Shown here: positions 59,927 to 64,000 of the stretch, piece after piece
Layout of the letters: each line of letters opens with the position of its first letter
Position numbering within the stretch: position 1 is the stretch's first letter
Assembly (NCBI GenBank): GCA_018003515.1
Contig: JAGNDO010000013.1
Coordinates: 34,758-98,757 of the forward strand
DNA length: 64,000 nucleotides
Source of the DNA: Caldilineaceae bacterium
GTDB lineage: Bacteria > Chloroflexota > Anaerolineae > Caldilineales > Caldilineaceae
Reading direction: 5' to 3'
The notes under the pieces: model-generated
The model's input: the letters and a program-made list of their open reading frames with translations, nothing else
The model's database searches: none
What the model was told of the DNA's origin: nothing
Position numbers and translations under genes: made by a program

Positions 59927-60946
59927 CTATGCGGCCCCGGCATCGGTTTCGGGGACGATCAACCCGGCGCGCTCGCGCACCATGCGGTCGATCTTGGCCG
60001 CCCTTTCCGGTTGGGTGCGCAGTGCATCCTTGCTCTTCTCGCGTCCCTGGCCAATCAGCTCGTCCTCAAAACGGAAGAACGCGCCGCGTTTCTCGATGAT
60101 GTCAAACTCTACCCCCAGGTCGATCAGGTCGCCCAGGGTGCTGATGCCTTCGTCGTACATGATGTCAAACTCGGCCACCCGGAAGGGCGGGGCCACCTTG
60201 TTCTTCTTGACCGTGACCCGGGTGCGGTTGCCCACCACTTCCGCCCCCTGCTTGATGGACTGGATGCGGCGGATATCCAGGCGCACGCTGGCATAAAACT
60301 TGAGGGCCATGCCGCCAGACGTCGTCTCCGGGTTGCCAAACATGACGCCAATCTTCTGGCGCAGTTGGTTGGTGAAGATCAAACAAGTGCCGCTGTTCTT
60401 GACCGCACCGGCCAGTTTGCGCAGGGCCTGGGACATCAGCCGGGCCTGCAAACCCATGTGGCTGTCCCCCATCTCGCCCTCGATCTCGGCCCGGGGCACC
60501 AGGGCGGCCACGCTGTCCACCACCACCACATCCATAGCCCCGGAACGCACCAGGGCCTCGGTGATCTCCAGCGCCTGCTCGCCCGTGTCCGGCTGGCTGA
60601 CGTAGAGATTGTCCACGTCCACGCCGATCTTGCGGGCGTAGGCCGGGTCCAGGGCGTGTTCCACATCCACAAAGCCGCAGATGCCGCCCTTCTTCTGGGC
60701 CTCGGCGATGATGTGCAGACAGACCGTGGTCTTGCCCGAACTCTCCGGCCCGTAGATCTCCAGGATGCGTCCCTTGGGCACTCCCCCCACCCCCAGGGCA
60801 ATGTCCAGACTCAAGCTACCCGTAGGGATGGACTCCACGTTGAGCTTGGTGGCCTCGCCTAGTTTCATGATCGCCCCATCGCCAAAACGCTTGTTCAGGC
60901 TAGCCAGGGTGCTTTCCAGGGCCTTACCGCGGCCATCTTTTGCCAT
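59927..60946 (-). CDS. recA: Recombinase A
   Basis: 339 residues. Walker [29 protein letters not shown], Walker [11 protein letters not shown], loop L1 [21 protein letters not shown]2 region [20 protein letters not shown]. Forms filaments on single-stranded DNA for recombination and SOS induction. No intein, normal length. The upstream region has a repeated AATCGGTTCA word that may belong to its regulation. Confidence 0.98.
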   Translation of the reverse strand: MAKDGRGKALESTLASLNKRFGDGAIMKLGEATKLNVESIPTGSLSLDIALGVGGVPKGRILEIYGPESSGKTTVCLHIIAEAQKKGGICGFVDVEHALDPAYARKIGVDVDNLYVSQPDTGEQALEITEALVRSGAMDVVVVDSVAALVPRAEIEGEMGDSHMGLQARLMSQALRKLAGAVKNSGTCLIFTNQLRQKIGVMFGNPETTSGGMALKFYASVRLDIRRIQSIKQGAEVVGNRTRVTVKKNKVAPPFRVAEFDIMYDEGISTLGDLIDLGVEFDIIEKRGAFFRFEDELIGQGREKSKDALRTQPERAAKIDRMVRERAGLIVPETDAGAA

Positions 60947-60989
60947 GAAATCACTCCGTTAAGGGCGGAAGGGCGTACGCATTGGGGAT

Positions 60990-61060
60990 GTCCTGAACCG
61001 ATTCAGGGTAAAAACCCATGGGCCAGGGTACGGTTAGGCCGATAATGAACCGATTGCTGA
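60990..61060 (-). promoter_or_regulatory. Candidate regulatory words upstream of recA
   Basis: CCTGAAtcggTTCAGG (about 60992-61007) is a dyad, and AATCGGTTCA recurs within about 50 bases (near 61045). The layout could be a LexA-type operator pair, but it does not match the GAAC-N4-GTTC or CTG-N10-CAG consensus. Confidence 0.3.
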
Positions 61061-61243
61061 TTATGTTATTCCTATGGTGCGTATAGTTTACTTGAGAGCC
61101 CCGAAAATTGCAAACGATTCGATCCCCCCCATCCCCATCCGAACCCGGATGCAAAAAAGCCGCCCAGATTGCGTGGGCGGCTTTTGGGAAGCGCGATGTG
61201 TGAAACGGGATGCGTGACCCCACATACGCATCACGCACCACGT

Positions 61244-63085
61244 CTACGAACTGCCTGGGGCGGCGTAGACCCGCTCGCGCAGCAGCATGATGTCCCGGCG
61301 CAGACCGTCGTTGACCTCGATCTCCACGGCCACCTTGTCCACCCCATAACGCACCGTGCTATGGTCACGCCCCCCCAACAGATCGCCGATCATGGGCAGG
61401 GACATATCATTTTCCTCCCGCAGCAGATACATGGCCACCTGGCGGGCAATGGCAATCTCCTTGGTGCGGGTGCGCCCGGTCAGCTCCTCCACCTTCAGCC
61501 GGAAGTGTTCCGCCACCACCCGGATCACCGTGGTCGGCTCTCGGGGCGTGCGCTGGGGGGCCAGATCGTTCAGCACCGTCTCGGCCAACTGACGATCCAG
61601 GGGGCTGTCGATCATGCGCGCCTGCATCACCAGGCGGTTGAGGGCCCCCTCCAATTCGCGGATGTTGCTCTCCACCCGCTCGGCCACAATCATCAACACA
61701 TCCAAGGGGATGGGGAAGTGCAACTCCGCCGCCTTGGCCTGCAAAATGGCCACCCGGGTCTCAAAATCGGGCTGGGAGATGTCGGCCTGCAAGCCCCCCT
61801 CAAAGCGGCTGCGCAGACGACCTTCCAGGGTGGCGATGGCCTTGGGCGATCGGTCGCTGCTGATCACCACCTGGCGATTGGCCGAGTGCAGATGGTTGAA
61901 GGTGTGGAAAAACTCCTCCTGGGTACTCTCCTTGCCGCCGATGAATTGGATGTCGTCGATCAGCAGCACATCCAGTTGGCGATATTTATTGCGGAACTCT
62001 TCGGTATTCTGGTTGCGGATGGCGCTGATCAGGTCGTTGGTGAACTGTTCCGACGTGCAATAAAGCACGTTCAGATTGCGCTTGGCCGCCTCGTTGCCCA
62101 AGGCGTGCAGCAGATGGGTCTTGCCCAGTCCCACCCCGCCGTAGATGAAGAGCGGGTTGAAGCGCTGCCCCGGCTGTTCGGCCACGGCCCGGGCCGCGGC
62201 GTGGGCCAGCCGGTTATGATTGCCCACCACAAAGGTCTCGAAGGTGTGGTGGATGTTTAGCGGGACGCTGGATTGACTGGCGGGCTGAGTCATGGTCGGA
62301 TAGGTGATGGCTCTGGGCAACGAGGCCGCGGCGCTGGCTGGCTGGGCGGGCAGGGCGACGGATTGAGCAGGCTGATAAAGCGGTGCCCCTTCCGTCATCT
62401 CCGTGTCCTCTGCCGGTTGCGGCTTGACCCGGAAGTTGACCTGCACCGAGCGGCGCATGATGCCCCCCAGGGTGCGCTTGATGGTGGCTCGCAGCCGATT
62501 GTCCAACCAGTCCCTGGCATAGCTGTTGGGAGCCCCGATGATGAACTCCCCATCTTCATAGGCCATGATAGAGGTGTCACGTACCCAGGTGTCATAGGTG
62601 GCACTGGTCATTTGAAGAGCCAGCTCGGCCAGAGCCATCTGCCAGACGGTTTTGGGATCGATCCGGCTGGGGCCAAACCCCGCTGCGGTCGTCTCCACCT
62701 TTCCGGCGGCCTGGGGGCGAGTGGGGGCCGGTGCCGCGCCGCGCCCCGTTGGGGAAGGCAAACTGCCCTCCCCGGCCAAATCCAAGGCCAAGGCCATGCC
62801 AAACTCGTGCCAGGGGCTGACGCGACCGCTGTCCGCCTTCCCCTCAACCAGGTCGGCCAGGTCGGCAAAGGTGGACTGCTGCATACCGTCTGCGTTTGTT
62901 TCGGCTTCCTGGCCAATGGACAGGTCAGCGGGCAGGTCAGCGGTGATACTTTCTTGTGTGCGGGATGATTTGCGCCCGCCATACCCAGATCGTCCCGACC
63001 GGGCAGAGGCGGACGGATTGGACTGGGCAGATTGGCTGGACCAACCCTGCCCGCCGTGATCGTATGATTCCCATTGGTTGCTCAA
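61244..63085 (-). CDS. dnaA: Chromosomal replication initiator DnaA, with long N-terminal extension
   Basis: 613 residues from TTG 63085, which lies 9 bases after GGAGG. A low-complexity, Ser/Gly/Gln-rich extension of about 140 residues precedes domain I (IDPKTVWQMALAELALQMTSATYDTWV). Domain III: FVVGNHNRLAHAAARAVAE, Walker A with Lys322 in GGVGLGKTHLLHALG, Walker B VLLIDDIQFIGGKE. Domain IV: DNA-binding signature GGRDHSTVRYGVDKV. Usual DnaA proteins are about 440-480 residues. The upstream region carries DnaA-box-like sites, so it probably autoregulates and starts replication there. Confidence 0.96.
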   Translation of the reverse strand: MSNQWESYDHGGQGWSSQSAQSNPSASARSGRSGYGGRKSSRTQESITADLPADLSIGQEAETNADGMQQSTFADLADLVEGKADSGRVSPWHEFGMALALDLAGEGSLPSPTGRGAAPAPTRPQAAGKVETTAAGFGPSRIDPKTVWQMALAELALQMTSATYDTWVRDTSIMAYEDGEFIIGAPNSYARDWLDNRLRATIKRTLGGIMRRSVQVNFRVKPQPAEDTEMTEGAPLYQPAQSVALPAQPASAAASLPRAITYPTMTQPASQSSVPLNIHHTFETFVVGNHNRLAHAAARAVAEQPGQRFNPLFIYGGVGLGKTHLLHALGNEAAKRNLNVLYCTSEQFTNDLISAIRNQNTEEFRNKYRQLDVLLIDDIQFIGGKESTQEEFFHTFNHLHSANRQVVISSDRSPKAIATLEGRLRSRFEGGLQADISQPDFETRVAILQAKAAELHFPIPLDVLMIVAERVESNIRELEGALNRLVMQARMIDSPLDRQLAETVLNDLAPQRTPREPTTVIRVVAEHFRLKVEELTGRTRTKEIAIARQVAMYLLREENDMSLPMIGDLLGGRDHSTVRYGVDKVAVEIEVNDGLRRDIMLLRERVYAAPGSS

Positions 63086-64000
63086 AAGAGAGTTCCTCCG
63101 TCCTTCTCAAAACGGCACAACACCCAAATGGTGGGCCGTTCAATGATAAAAAATGCCGCCTCTTCCCTGGTCAACAGATCGCAGGCAGAAAACCATTCGG
63201 TCTGATCGACGGATTTCGGCGTAAAGAAAACTACGAGCACGCAAATAAACGTGCTCATAGTGCAGTCTCTAAGCTGTATTGATCATGCCATGCTTCAGCG
63301 GCGGTGATGTGGATAAGTCGCTGGCTTATGCATCGAATATTCTGCATGAGGGTGGTGAGGGCACACAAAAATGTACCCATAAACAAACAGCAGAATGCAG
63401 TCAGTGCAAATGGGGAGCAGGCCTAGTGTCAATGTAGGAATCGGCGTTTGGCGACGTTACTTCCTGTATAGTGTAGCAGAAAACGGGGCGGTTGACAACG
63501 TGGGTTGTGGGTGAAAAAGCGCTCAAAAGGTGGGGTTATTGTCAACAGATAGGGGTTGCACATCCGTTCTACGCGAGATGTAGAGGGTCGGAATCAGTGA
63601 GACTCTAGATAAACAGATCAACCAGTTTTAGGAAACATTTATTGATTTTAAAAAACACTTCGCAATATAGTTTGAATCCACCTTTCCTGAAGAGCAGATT
63701 AAATCCCCGGGGAGTTCTCCCCAGAAACAGTAACTCTCCACAAACTTATCCCCGGACTTATCCCCACCGGGGTATAAGCAAAAAAAACAAGTGTCGTTTG
63801 CACCCCCGGTGCAAACGGGTCGGCCCCGAGATCTTCCGCAAGACTAGTACAGCTCGGTGCAAATAACTCCGGGATAAGCTGCTCTAGCCGGGTCCGTGAC
63901 CCATAGGCATCAAGCTAAGGGATCAGGGTGGACCAAAGCGCTGGAAATGAGCTGGGCAATCCCGGAATGGGCCGGTTCTTCTTGTGTTCATGCAGTAGTT
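63086..64000. other. Probable replication origin region upstream of dnaA
   Basis: 915 bases without a credible gene. An exact DnaA box TGTGGATAA is at 63308-63316, near-boxes TTATCCCCG at 63746-63754 and TTATCCCCA at 63758-63766, and the complement of TTATCCCGG at 63869-63877. An AT-rich stretch (about 63608-63672) could be the unwinding element. The GTTTGCACC palindrome lies at 63796-63816. Confidence 0.6.
63796..63816. repeat. GTTTGCACC palindrome, covarying copy 3
   Basis: Arms GTTTGCACC/GGTGCAAAC differ from copies 1 and 2 (GTTCGCACC/GGTGCGAAC) by paired changes that keep the stem. The flank GGCCGACCC on the complementary strand matches the CGGCCCG flank of copy 2. Confidence 0.7.

Noticed and set aside
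63642..63866. 74-codon frame in the dnaA upstream region
   Set aside because: It spans DnaA-box-like sites and a palindromic repeat, and its translation (poly-basic, Ser/Pro-rich) has no protein character.

Overview
The window is a high-GC bacterial chromosome segment, most likely from Chloroflexota (an Anaerolineae/Caldilineae-type lineage). This placement is inference. It rests on the Gram-positive-like gene order holB-PSP1 (yaaT), a fused fadN followed by fadA, SpoVS and RNase Y in a genome with no other sporulation genes here, many Thr-Pro-linked secreted proteins, and several genes with leaderless-type promoters. No rRNA, tRNA, CRISPR array, phage or transposase gene was recognised. || Layout. 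1-919 is most of a branched-chain aminotransferase gene (minus strand). 1434-14262 is a block of five secreted proteins: a repetitive surface protein, three multidomain proteins that each carry a His-Cys dyad of the caspase/gingipain/legumain (clan CD) type, and a convergent M14 zinc carboxypeptidase. Four of the five end in the same short tail, (F/Y)-L-P followed by three mostly hydrophobic residues and a final K/R. 14505-16671 holds a higBA-type toxin-antitoxin pair, a toxin remnant and a COG1373-type AAA ATPase. 16886-27154 is central metabolism: adenine deaminase, two class I aminotransferases, a TSUP permease, a thiolase with a fused 3-oxoacid CoA-transferase, and a sulfotransferase-like gene paired with a class IV aminotransferase-like gene that lacks the usual PLP lysine. 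27163-31502 is an accessory patch: a second COG1373 ATPase, a conserved small protein, a PPOX-type flavoprotein, a CDF metal transporter and a RelE/XRE pair. 31740-35462 is the beta-oxidation pair fadN-fadA. 35760-41407 is a BMP-type (nucleoside-like) ABC importer interrupted by a hicBA module. 41485-50540 is a minus-strand operon: LacI regulator, sugar-binding lipoprotein, two permeases, ATPase and a GH38 alpha-mannosidase. 50780-63085 carries housekeeping genes: nadE, an orphan binding protein, holB, PSP1 protein, spoVS, rny, recX, recA and dnaA. The last 0.9 kb, upstream of dnaA, looks like an origin region. || How it fits together. The picture is of a heterotroph that degrades extracellular protein and mannosides, imports sugars and nucleosides, interconverts amino acids with 2-oxo acids, and oxidises fatty acids and acetoacetyl-type CoA esters. 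Accessory genes (toxin-antitoxin pairs, COG1373 ATPases) show leaderless promoters with dyad operators, unlike the Shine-Dalgarno-led metabolic genes. Spacers are unusually rich in palindromic repeats of several families.
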